From Pseudomonadota bacterium (GTDB lineage Bacteria > Pseudomonadota > Gammaproteobacteria > Pseudomonadales > Moraxellaceae), in the NCBI GenBank assembly GCA_963204705.1, contig CAUJHL010000009.1, positions 1 through 38,283 of the forward strand: a DNA stretch of 38,283 nucleotides, read 5' to 3'. How positions within the stretch are numbered: position 1 is the first letter of the stretch; each line of letters starts with the position of its first letter. The translations under genes and the position numbers were made by a program. Of this stretch, positions 30,789 through 38,283 are shown one piece after another. A model generated the notes under the pieces. The model saw only the letters and a program-made list of their open reading frames with translations. It was not told the origin of the DNA and made no database searches.

Positions 30789-31900
30789 CCGGTGACTCCT
30801 TCTGGCTGCTGGGCGCGTGGCGTGCCCGGCGGGCTGTTGCGGTCCGGTGCCGGAATGGGGATGGGCAGGTCAACGACCCGCACCCATAGTGGCTGTAAGT
30901 AATTGATCGGTAAGGAAATTCCTAGCCGGTTGGCCACCATGATCGCTGGCAAATTCAGGCCACACGCCAAACCATAGCCAATCCCGCCCGAAGGACGGGC
31001 ATTGATTTCAAGCAGATGCGGCGTGCCGTCAGCGTCTTCGCGTAACTGGACATTGACCAGTCCGTCGCACTTAAATTCGTCCACAGCACGCACGGCCAGA
31101 TCGACGACCGCCTGTTCACGCGGGGTGACGTGGTGTGTCTGCTCCGGTAACCAGGGGCTGATATGCTGCATGCTGTCAATCTTGGTCCGGATCGCGGCAG
31201 CCAGCGTCTTGCCGTCAAGCACGACCAGATCGACGGAATATTCCTGCCCTGATAAAAAGGGCATCACCAGATAGGGCTTGGGATCCAGCGCATAAGCCTG
31301 AACAAATTGTTCAGGATGGACCTGTCGGTTATCGGGCTGCGCAAAGGCATAAAAGGGACTGACTTCGGGGTTGAGCACCCAGAAACCCGCGGCATACACG
31401 CCCTTGACTGGTTTCACGCACAGCCGTTCGTTGCCGGCTGCGGCCATGGCTTGCTGCAGCTCGTCCCGACTTCGCACCACGGTGGCTGGTGTTACTGCCA
31501 GTCTGGCGTGTTCACAGCGCTGGATAAACAGGGCCTTGTCATCCATGGCCTCAAAATCTGCCAGTGAGAGTGCGCCACTGATCAGCTGGCAGCCTGACTG
31601 TGCCAGCGCCTGACGCAGAGGCTCGTAATCGCGACCGGATTGTCCGGCATGCAGCAGGCTGATGTTATGCACTCTGACCTGTTCCATCACCCAGTCCAGC
31701 CGTGCCCGTTTGCCCATGGGTTCCTGCAGGGCATGATCGGCCAGGGACGTTATTTCCGGGCGATGCTGGGCATGGGAGGCCAGTTGATATAACTGAGGCA
31801 GCGCCGAACGGGTCGCTTTGATCAGCTCCCGCTGGCTGGCATGCCCTTTTAACCACCAGAGGCTGGGGGTTGAGGTAGAGTGCGCTATCGGGGTCTGCAT
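30785..31900 (-). CDS. ATP-grasp family protein of Ter cluster
   Basis: LCVKPVKGVYAAGFWVL, YLVMPFLSGQEYSVDLVVLDGK, CDGLVNVQLREDADGTPHLLEINARPSGGIGYG. Confidence 0.85.
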   Translation of the reverse strand: MQTPIAHSTSTPSLWWLKGHASQRELIKATRSALPQLYQLASHAQHRPEITSLADHALQEPMGKRARLDWVMEQVRVHNISLLHAGQSGRDYEPLRQALAQSGCQLISGALSLADFEAMDDKALFIQRCEHARLAVTPATVVRSRDELQQAMAAAGNERLCVKPVKGVYAAGFWVLNPEVSPFYAFAQPDNRQVHPEQFVQAYALDPKPYLVMPFLSGQEYSVDLVVLDGKTLAAAIRTKIDSMQHISPWLPEQTHHVTPREQAVVDLAVRAVDEFKCDGLVNVQLREDADGTPHLLEINARPSGGIGYGLACGLNLPAIMVANRLGISLPINYLQPLWVRVVDLPIPIPAPDRNSPPGTPRAQQPEGVTG

Positions 31901-32001
31901 GATGGTCAGGGTCTGAAAAGGGAGAAAAAGAAATGAAAAAGGCGAATTATTGGGTTTAAAAACCGGATGTTAGGATAGTCGTTGGTCATTTGTCCAGCCG
32001 A

Positions 32002-32023
32002 CACGTCATCCGCACGTCATCCG
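32002..32023. repeat. exact tandem 11-mer repeat in divergent Ter promoter region
   Basis: cacgtcatccg cacgtcatccg. Confidence 0.85.
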
Positions 32024-32196
32024 AGCTTAGCCCACTCGTCGCCACCCCACAGCGACTCCTGCGTCTTCACGCGGGTCATGGGGCTTGCACTGGCGACTAG
32101 GGTGGCATAACTGCCCGCAGGCCGCAATTCTCTGCACAGGGAAAGTCGTGCTACCGGTCAGGATCGCAAGCGATGTGCTTCAGCCGTTTTCTCGTT

Positions 32197-32222
32197 CGCT
32201 GACTGACTCGCTGGCTGACTCG
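32197..32222. repeat. imperfect tandem 12-mer in divergent Ter promoter region
   Basis: cgctgactgact cgctggctgact cg. Confidence 0.8.
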
Positions 32223-32268
32223 TTGTCTACACGGGCAGACAGCGCTGGCAGATAGCGTTTTTTACATC

Positions 32269-32297
32269 TTTTCATTCGCGCAGCGATGGCCTATAAC
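32269..32297 (+). promoter_or_regulatory. candidate sigma-70 promoter for forward ter operon
   Basis: TTTTCA, 17-nt spacer, TATAAC, about 34 nt upstream of the terD start codon. Confidence 0.4.
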
Positions 32298-32330
32298 CTG
32301 TACACGGATTTTTAAAAAAGGATCAGCGTG

Positions 32331-32906
32331 ATGGCACTCAGTCTTTCCAAGGGCGGCAATCTCTCACTCAGCAAAACAGACCCCAGTCTCAAGCGCATTT
32401 TGGTGGGACTCGGCTGGGACCAGCGGGCGACCGATGGTAATGAATTTGACCTCGACGCCAGTGCATTTTTATTGACCAGTCAGGGTAAAGTGCGAGGCGA
32501 GCACGATTTTATTTTTTACAATCAATTGCGTGCTGCGGATGGGTCGGTAGAGCATACCGGCGACAATCGCAGTGGCGCAGGCGACGGTGATGATGAAGTC
32601 ATCAAGGTCAATTTGGACAAGATTGCCGCGGATGTGGATAAAATCGCCATTACCGTGACTATCCATGATGCGGAGAGTCGCCGACAGAATTTTGGCCAGA
32701 TCGCCAATGCGTTTATACGCGTTGTGAATGAAGACACTAATGCAGAAATTGTCCGTTTTGACCTCGCGGAGGATTACTCCACCGAAACGGCCATGATTTT
32801 TGGGGAAATTTATCGCCATAACGGTGAATGGAAATTCCGCGCCGTGGGTCAGGGTTATGCGGGTGGATTAGCGGCCATGTGCGGCCAGTTCGGGCTTAAC
32901 CTCTGA
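32331..32906 (+). CDS. terD: TerD family protein
   Basis: [89 protein letters not shown]. Confidence 0.93.
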   Translation: MALSLSKGGNLSLSKTDPSLKRILVGLGWDQRATDGNEFDLDASAFLLTSQGKVRGEHDFIFYNQLRAADGSVEHTGDNRSGAGDGDDEVIKVNLDKIAADVDKIAITVTIHDAESRRQNFGQIANAFIRVVNEDTNAEIVRFDLAEDYSTETAMIFGEIYRHNGEWKFRAVGQGYAGGLAAMCGQFGLNL

Positions 32907-33055
32907 GGGCTTGCGACCTTTTCAGCTCAGACAATGGCAGACTCTACCCCGGGTCTGTCGCGTGTACCTGCGATACGATTTATGACAAACGAAACATTAA
33001 CTTTCTGTCATTATTGGGCTCCAAACTCTGCGTTCGGGGTTTTAGTGGATTTAAC

Positions 33056-34123
33056 ATGATGAAACATTTTGGTTTTTCGATCGCCTTTTCGGTGATCTGT
33101 CTGGCCATTGCTGGCTATTGGGGCCTGTCGCATGGCGGTGTCAATGCCATGTTGTCAGCTCTGTTTATCACGGCCGTTCTGGCGGTGATGGAAGTCTCCC
33201 TGTCCTTTGACAATGCGGTGGTCAATGCGTCCGTACTGCGGGACTGGGACGAATTCTGGAAAAAGCTGTTTTTGACCGTGGGTATTCTGGTCGCAGTGTT
33301 TGGTATGCGCTTGCTGTTCCCACTGGTGATTGTGGGCGTTACGGCCGACATGGGGCTGATGGAAGTTGCGCGGCTGGCACTGGATAATCCCAAAGAGTAT
33401 TCCGCCAAACTGATTTCGCACCATGAAGAAATTTCCGCCTTCGGGGGGATGTTCCTGTTGCTGGTATTCCTGAACTTTTTCTTTGATGACAGCAAGGACG
33501 AGCACTGGTTCCACAGCCTGGAAACTCGTCTGGCCAAGCTGGGTAGTATTGACGCCATGTCGATTTTTGTCGCACTGGTGGCCTTAATGCTAATGCTGGG
33601 TCTGGTCGAGCCGGCAAAACAGTTCGTAGTCCTGAGCGCAGGCCTCTGGGGCATTATCGTCTACGTCGGGGTCAATGTACTTGGCTATATGCTGGAAGGC
33701 AGCGACGACGAAACGCTGAAGGACGGTGAAGACACGCCAGTTGCCTCACCGGGCAGCAGTAAAGTGGTCAAGGCGGGTATCGGGGGTTTCCTGTACCTGG
33801 AAGTGCTGGATGCGTCGTTCAGTTTTGACGGCGTGATCGGCGCATTTGCCATTACTAATGACGTCATCATCATCATGCTGGGCCTGGCTATCGGCGCTAT
33901 TTTTGTGCGTTCCATGACGGTGTATCTGGTGGAAAAGGGTACGCTGGATGCCTATCAGTATCTGGAGCATGGAGCGCATTATGCGATCGGTGCACTGGCG
34001 GCGATTATGTTACTGAGTATGAAATTTCACATTCCAGAGGTCATTACCGGACTGATTGGGGTGGCATTTATCGTGTGGTCGGTGCTAGCCTCGATTGCAC
34101 AGCGAAAACGCGAGACGGCATGA
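33056..34123 (+). CDS. TerC/DUF475-like integral membrane protein
   Basis: Polytopic; VMEVSLSFDNAVVNASVL, EVLDASFSFDGVIGAFAITNDVIIIMLGLAIGAIFVRSMTVYLVEKG (duplicated acidic TM motifs of the TerC superfamily). Confidence 0.85.
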   Translation: MMKHFGFSIAFSVICLAIAGYWGLSHGGVNAMLSALFITAVLAVMEVSLSFDNAVVNASVLRDWDEFWKKLFLTVGILVAVFGMRLLFPLVIVGVTADMGLMEVARLALDNPKEYSAKLISHHEEISAFGGMFLLLVFLNFFFDDSKDEHWFHSLETRLAKLGSIDAMSIFVALVALMLMLGLVEPAKQFVVLSAGLWGIIVYVGVNVLGYMLEGSDDETLKDGEDTPVASPGSSKVVKAGIGGFLYLEVLDASFSFDGVIGAFAITNDVIIIMLGLAIGAIFVRSMTVYLVEKGTLDAYQYLEHGAHYAIGALAAIMLLSMKFHIPEVITGLIGVAFIVWSVLASIAQRKRETA

Positions 34124-34174
34124 TCTTAAGGCCGCTCGTAACTTAAATTTAAAGCATTAACCTGGAGAAAAAAC

Positions 34175-34750
34175 ATGGCAATCAGCCTGCAAAAAGGTGG
34201 CAACGTCAACCTGTCCAAAGAAGCCCCTGGCATTCAGAACGTCACTATCGGCCTCGGCTGGAACCCTCGTGCAACTGACGGTCAGGCCTTTGACCTGGAT
34301 GCCGTTGTGTTCATGCTGGGCGCGAACGACAAAGTTCGCAGCGATGCAGATTTCATCTTTTACAACCAATCCAAATCCACTTGCGGCTCAGTAGTGCATC
34401 AGGGCGATAACCGCACGGGCGATGGCGATGGCGATGATGAAACTGTCCTGATCGACCTGTCCAAAGTGCCTGCGGATGTCAACAAGGTGATTTTTGGTGT
34501 GACGATCCATGATGGCCAGCAACGTGGCCAGAACTTCGGTCAGGTCAGCAATGCCTACATTCGTGTAGTGAACAATGCCGGTGGCAGCGAAGTCGCCCGT
34601 TATGACCTGTCTGAAGACAGCAGCACCGAAGCCGCGATGATTTTCGGTGAGTTGTACAAAAACAACAATGAGTGGAAATTCCGCGCCGTTGGCCAGGGCT
34701 TCCAGGGGGGCCTCGGCCCGCTGGCAGGCTCTTATGGCGTGAATGTCTGA
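34175..34750 (+). CDS. TerD family protein (TerD/TerE-like)
   Basis: [71 protein letters not shown]. Confidence 0.93.
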   Translation: MAISLQKGGNVNLSKEAPGIQNVTIGLGWNPRATDGQAFDLDAVVFMLGANDKVRSDADFIFYNQSKSTCGSVVHQGDNRTGDGDGDDETVLIDLSKVPADVNKVIFGVTIHDGQQRGQNFGQVSNAYIRVVNNAGGSEVARYDLSEDSSTEAAMIFGELYKNNNEWKFRAVGQGFQGGLGPLAGSYGVNV

Positions 34751-34770
34751 GTGCAGACCTGAGTGAGAGG

Positions 34771-34793
34771 CACCCGCTACGGCGGGTGTTTTT
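34771..34793 (+). terminator. rho-independent terminator
   Basis: CACCCGC tacg GCGGGTG followed by TTTTT. Confidence 0.75.
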
Positions 34794-34864
34794 CCATGCA
34801 GCCTGTGATGGGCCAATGACGCGTTTAGGGTTTCATTTTTCTCCAAAATCGGAACAGTTGAATT

Positions 34865-35596
34865 ATGCCTACATTTAGTCTGGTGGGTACCCCGGATCCT
34901 TTTTTACATGTCACCATGCGCCGGGGCGAAACCATTTATTGCGAAAGCAATGCCATGGTCATGATGGAAGACGTGCTTGAGTTGAAAGGCAAACTGCAGG
35001 GTGGGCTGGTCGCGGCCCTGGCGCGTCGCTTTGCCAATGACGAATCCCTGTTTCAGCAGCATATCGAAGCCGTACGTGGTGATGGTGACTGTCTTCTGGC
35101 CCCGACGCTGGATGGGGATATGCAGATACTCGATGTCGGTCCACGGCAGTACACCCTGAGTGATGGGGCTTTTGTGGCCGCGACCAGTGGGGTCGATATC
35201 AAGGTCAAAATGCAGGGGCTGGGTGCTGCCCTCTTTGGGGATACCGGTGGCTTTCTAGTGATGCATACCAGCGGTCAGGGCCAACTCGTGGTCAACGGCT
35301 ATGGCACCTTGTTTGAAATCGACGTGGTGCCGGGCAAGGACACCCTGATCGACAATGGCCATATCGTGTGCTGGGATTCCACGCTGCAACACGAAATGTC
35401 GGTCTCGACCACCCGTGGCGGCATGATCGGCAATCTCGTCAATAGCCTGACCAGCGGCGAAGGCATGATCATGCGATTCAAGGGGCAGGGCAAGGTGGTC
35501 GTGTGCTCACGCAACCGTAACAGCCTGCTGACCTGGCTGACTTCCAAGCTGCCGGGGATGAGCAATAACAACAGCAATAGCCAGCGTCTGTTTTAA
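34865..35596 (+). CDS. AIM24 / TIGR00266-like family protein
   Basis: MRRGETIYCESNAMVMMEDVLELKGKLQGGLVAALARR..FVAATSGVDIKVKMQGLGAALFGDTGGFLVMHTSGQGQLVVNGYGTLFEIDV. Confidence 0.75.
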   Translation: MPTFSLVGTPDPFLHVTMRRGETIYCESNAMVMMEDVLELKGKLQGGLVAALARRFANDESLFQQHIEAVRGDGDCLLAPTLDGDMQILDVGPRQYTLSDGAFVAATSGVDIKVKMQGLGAALFGDTGGFLVMHTSGQGQLVVNGYGTLFEIDVVPGKDTLIDNGHIVCWDSTLQHEMSVSTTRGGMIGNLVNSLTSGEGMIMRFKGQGKVVVCSRNRNSLLTWLTSKLPGMSNNNSNSQRLF

Positions 35597-35677
35597 CGGA
35601 GAGGGGCTGACTTTCTGCTTTATTCCATGATCAAACCAAAAGCAACAACGATTAATTAACCTGTGGAGTAATTACTA

Positions 35678-36265
35678 ATGGCACTGAATCTGGAAAAGGG
35701 ACAAAAGATTTCCCTGAATAAAGAAGCGGGTGGCGCACTGTCCATTGTGCGGATGGGTCTGGGCTGGGATGTGGCCAAATCCAAGGGCATGCTGGGAGGC
35801 CTGTTTGGCGGCGGAGGTGACAGTATTGATCTGGATGCCTCCTGCCTGATGTTTGATGAGCAAGGCAGCCTGAAGGATGTGGTGTGGTTTCGCCAGCTGC
35901 GCAGCAATGATGGCAGTATTCAGCATTCCGGTGACAACCGGACGGGCGCCGGGGATGGCGATGATGAAACCATCACGGTCGATCTGAATAAAGTGCCTGC
36001 GACGATCAAGACGCTGGTATTTACCGTGAACAGTTTTTTGGGCCAGAGCTTTGACAAGGTCGCCAATGCGTTTTGTCGCGTGGTGAATCATAGCAACAAT
36101 CAGGAAATCGCCCGCTATAACCTGTCCTGTCAGGGAGCGCATACCGCGCTGGTCGTCGCCAAGCTATACCGTCACAACGGTGAGTGGAAAATGGCGGCAC
36201 TGGGCGAAAGCTCCAGCGGTCGTACATTTAACGATATGATGCCGGTGATTACGGGTCATCTGTAA
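35678..36265 (+). CDS. TerD-family protein, TerZ-like
   Basis: ISLNKEAGGALSIVRMGLGWDVAKSKGMLGGLFGGGGDSIDLDASCLMFDEQG..VFTVNSFLGQSFDKVANAFCRVV: the LFGGGG insert is typical of TerZ. Confidence 0.85.
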   Translation: MALNLEKGQKISLNKEAGGALSIVRMGLGWDVAKSKGMLGGLFGGGGDSIDLDASCLMFDEQGSLKDVVWFRQLRSNDGSIQHSGDNRTGAGDGDDETITVDLNKVPATIKTLVFTVNSFLGQSFDKVANAFCRVVNHSNNQEIARYNLSCQGAHTALVVAKLYRHNGEWKMAALGESSSGRTFNDMMPVITGHL

Positions 36266-36294
36266 GCTGAGAGGCTGGTTTTTTGCTGGGGAAA

Positions 36295-36320
36295 AGGGGC
36301 ACTTAGGTGCCTCTTTTTTA
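36295..36320 (+). terminator. rho-independent terminator of forward ter operon
   Basis: aggggcac ttag gtgcctct followed by a T run. Confidence 0.65.
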
Positions 36321-36427
36321 TGGAAAGACTGACATTCAGCAAGAGGCGCCAGAAACGCAAGGGTTTGAAAAGATGAACTACAAATGGTTGGCTTTGGGAT
36401 TTTTTATAGTACATTTTTTCTGGGGGC

Positions 36428-36805
36428 TTACTTATTCAACGTAATCGGCGTACAGTCTTTACCCTGCCACGTATCCATCTGCTTGAATCGACCAATACTT
36501 TGATCATAATAACGAGCGCGGTTGTAATAGACACCCAATTCTGAGTCGTACTGCTCTCCTGCATACTGATATGCACTGGAGGTACTGCCGCTGCTGGCAA
36601 TGATGTCTCCATAGGCATCATAGGCATAGCTGTCGGTCAGTGTACCTGTAGCATCCGTGAGCGCTTTGGTACTGCCTAAAGCATCTTGCAGATAGTAACT
36701 ATCCGATCCATTACGCGACTGGCTCAGCAATTGATTCCCTAAACCATAGCGGTATTGAGTCGTATTCCCTGCGGTACTTTCCTGTACTACTCGCGCATAT
36801 TTTTC
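36428..36805 (-). pseudogene. Rhs/YD-repeat core C-terminal fragment without toxin tail
   Basis: Minus-strand translation EKYARVVQESTAGNTTQYRYGLGNQLLSQSRNGSDSYYLQDALGSTKALTDATGTLTDSYAYDAYGDIIASSGSTSSAYQYAGEQYDSELGVYYNRARYYDQSIGRFKQMDTWQGKDCTPITLNK*. Confidence 0.85.
36429..36586. repeat. 158-bp direct repeat copy A (Rhs core end)
   Basis: About 95% identical by eye to 37856-38013 (8 mismatches counted). Confidence 0.85.
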
Positions 36806-37234
36806 TCAAAAAAATAACTTTATGATCTTCACATTCGCAAGAATTTCCGATCCAATCATCCAAAACCCATTAATTCCCTCTTTGATCCTCTCTTCATGAT
36901 ACTTTTTGTCCCCAAAGATCCACATGTTCGCAACACCCTTATTCTTTATAGGAGTTTCTTTATCTAAAATAATATTACCATTATCATCTAAAATCTCTGG
37001 ATAAATCATATAATTTACATTTTCACCCTCGTAACGAAAATCACAGCGCATTCCTTGAAAGGGTTTCACACCTTGCAACCGAGGAGAAATATTAAGAACA
37101 TACTCAACTTGAAAATCTGGTTCAGGACGATCAAGCCACCCATATGGATGATGTACACTTGATTGATTATGCATTTCCTCACGCTTAGACATTAAGTCTC
37201 GTATAAGCTCTTCACTTAATCCATATCTATTCAT
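36806..37234 (-). CDS. putative cognate immunity protein of the Rhs toxin
   Basis: 142-aa AT-rich ORF immediately downstream (8-nt gap) of the Rhs-CT toxin ORF on the same strand; position typical of immunity genes. No recognised domain. Confidence 0.65.
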   Translation of the reverse strand: MNRYGLSEELIRDLMSKREEMHNQSSVHHPYGWLDRPEPDFQVEYVLNISPRLQGVKPFQGMRCDFRYEGENVNYMIYPEILDDNGNIILDKETPIKNKGVANMWIFGDKKYHEERIKEGINGFWMIGSEILANVKIIKLFF

Positions 37235-37242
37235 TTTCTTTC

Positions 37243-38013
37243 TTACCGATTAAACGTCTGTATAAACTTCCAGCCACCCATTTTATCCATATCTAGATTA
37301 AATGCAGGCAACATATAATTTGGAACTGTTACAATTGGCCCAATTCCCGGCTCATAAGCATTATGATCTAGAGTATTGTACATCTCCTCTGAGATGAAAG
37401 CATTGGTCAGATGAAATCTAGGCTCAAATCTAAAAATGAAGTCACTCCCAAACTTAACTGCTTCATCATCTGTATGAAAGAATTGCTTAGGAAATGCATT
37501 AGGCCCTAGACTATAACAGCCACATAAATACATTTGTGCAAGCTCTGCATCCTCAACAACCCTAGCCAACTTCACAGGCTTTTGGTCTTTTTTCTCCAGT
37601 TTTTCTTTAATGTTTTTATATACTTGAGTTCCTTTTCCTGACATCCATGCAACAGTTAACCAGCCAATTTGAATTGGTGTATACCCAACATCTGTCGAAC
37701 TACCATGATTAGATAACTCTTGCCCTGGAGAATAAGAAACTGCTATAGCACTGGCCGCCAATACACCCATTATTTGTAACGCAGCACTTGACTCTCCCAA
37801 ACTCATATACCCACTCGGATCGGTATACATCACCGGATTCGCATTGGCATACAGATACTTATTCAACGTAATCGGCGTACAGCCTTTACCCTCCCACGTA
37901 TCCATCTGCGTGAATCGACCAATACTTTGATCATAATAACGAGCGCGGTTGTAATAGACACCCAAGTCTGAATCATACTGCTCTCCTGCATACTTATACG
38001 CACTGGAGGTACT
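37243..38013 (-). CDS. Rhs core C-terminus with variable toxin domain (orphan Rhs-CT), possible ADP-ribosyltransferase-like toxin
   Basis: AYKYAGEQYDSDLGVYYNRARYYDQSIGRFTQMDTWEGKGCTPITLNKYLYANANPVMYTDPSGYMSLGE (Rhs core end) followed by a divergent ~190-aa tail with ARVVEDAELAQMYLCGCYSLGPNAFPKQFFHTDDEAVKFGSDF. ORF track start 37965 is an internal TTG codon; the reading frame continues upstream to the repeat end at 38013 with no upstream Rhs core. Confidence 0.75.
   Translation of the reverse strand, partial: STSSAYKYAGEQYDSDLGVYYNRARYYDQSIGRFTQMDTWEGKGCTPITLNKYLYANANPVMYTDPSGYMSLGESSAALQIMGVLAASAIAVSYSPGQELSNHGSSTDVGYTPIQIGWLTVAWMSGKGTQVYKNIKEKLEKKDQKPVKLARVVEDAELAQMYLCGCYSLGPNAFPKQFFHTDDEAVKFGSDFIFRFEPRFHLTNAFISEEMYNTLDHNAYEPGIGPIVTVPNYMLPAFNLDMDKMGGWKFIQTFNR
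37856..38013. repeat. 158-bp direct repeat copy B (Rhs core end)
   Basis: About 95% identical by eye to 36429-36586. Confidence 0.85.
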
Positions 38014-38136
38014 TCCTAACCTCCCGACCTAAACCCATACACAAAAACATTCTTTTGCAGTATGTTTACTGGTGCTAAACCCCTCTTTCCCGCGGTGATT
38101 GCGTCAGACTCATCACCAAAGCCAGCAGACTCGCAC

Positions 38137-38283
38137 ATGCTTGACCCCTACAATCACTGGCTGGCCAATATGATCGTTGCCGGCGCTACGCTTTTGATCG
38201 TCGTACTGGTCGTTCTGGTGCATTATGAAGGGCTTAATGTGCTCAATCAGCGCCTGACCCGCCTCAGCAAGACCGACCGGCGG
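38137..38283 (+). CDS. N-terminus of a membrane protein (truncated by window end), possibly ion-channel-like
   Basis: MLDPYNHWLANMIVAGATLLIVVLVVLVHYEGLNVLNQRLTRLSKTDRR: TM helix, open to the window edge. In-frame upstream ATG at 38062 also possible. Confidence 0.55.
   Translation, partial: MLDPYNHWLANMIVAGATLLIVVLVVLVHYEGLNVLNQRLTRLSKTDRR

Overview
The window looks like a gammaproteobacterial chromosome segment; gene order and protein flavour suggest Moraxellaceae or a relative (inference). It has five parts. (1) 1-3.5 kb: an IS5-type transposase relic and a 58-bp direct repeat that brackets a strikingly AT-rich accessory gene plus gene debris. The accessory gene encodes an 813-aa PD-(D/E)XK-like nuclease fused to a P-loop NTPase. 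(2) 3.7-11.3 kb: a partial dcw cluster, rsmH-ftsL-ftsI-[murE-murF in one ORF]-mraY. (3) 11.4-23.3 kb: housekeeping genes (argS, SPOR protein, SDR, dnaJ, dapB, START-domain protein, two DUF2147 paralogues, bioB/bioF, SCP2). (4) 23.4-36.3 kb: a large Ter (tellurium/stress response) island. It has a divergent 'biosynthetic' arm (ATP-grasp, TerD-trypsin fusion, TRSP-type PRTase, HAD, StiP/PELOTA-type protein, CitE-like, TerD-TerA-like with an Ala-Pro linker) and a forward arm (TerD, TerC/DUF475-like, TerD, AIM24-like, TerZ-like). (5) 36.4-38.0 kb: an Rhs C-terminal toxin/immunity island with a 158-bp duplicated Rhs core segment, next to the start of a membrane protein cut by the window end. The best candidates for under-described biology are the nuclease-NTPase gene between the repeats, the TerD-trypsin protease fusion inside the Ter biosynthetic operon, and the orphan Rhs toxin/immunity cassette. 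All family assignments are from motif recognition by eye; no database search was run.
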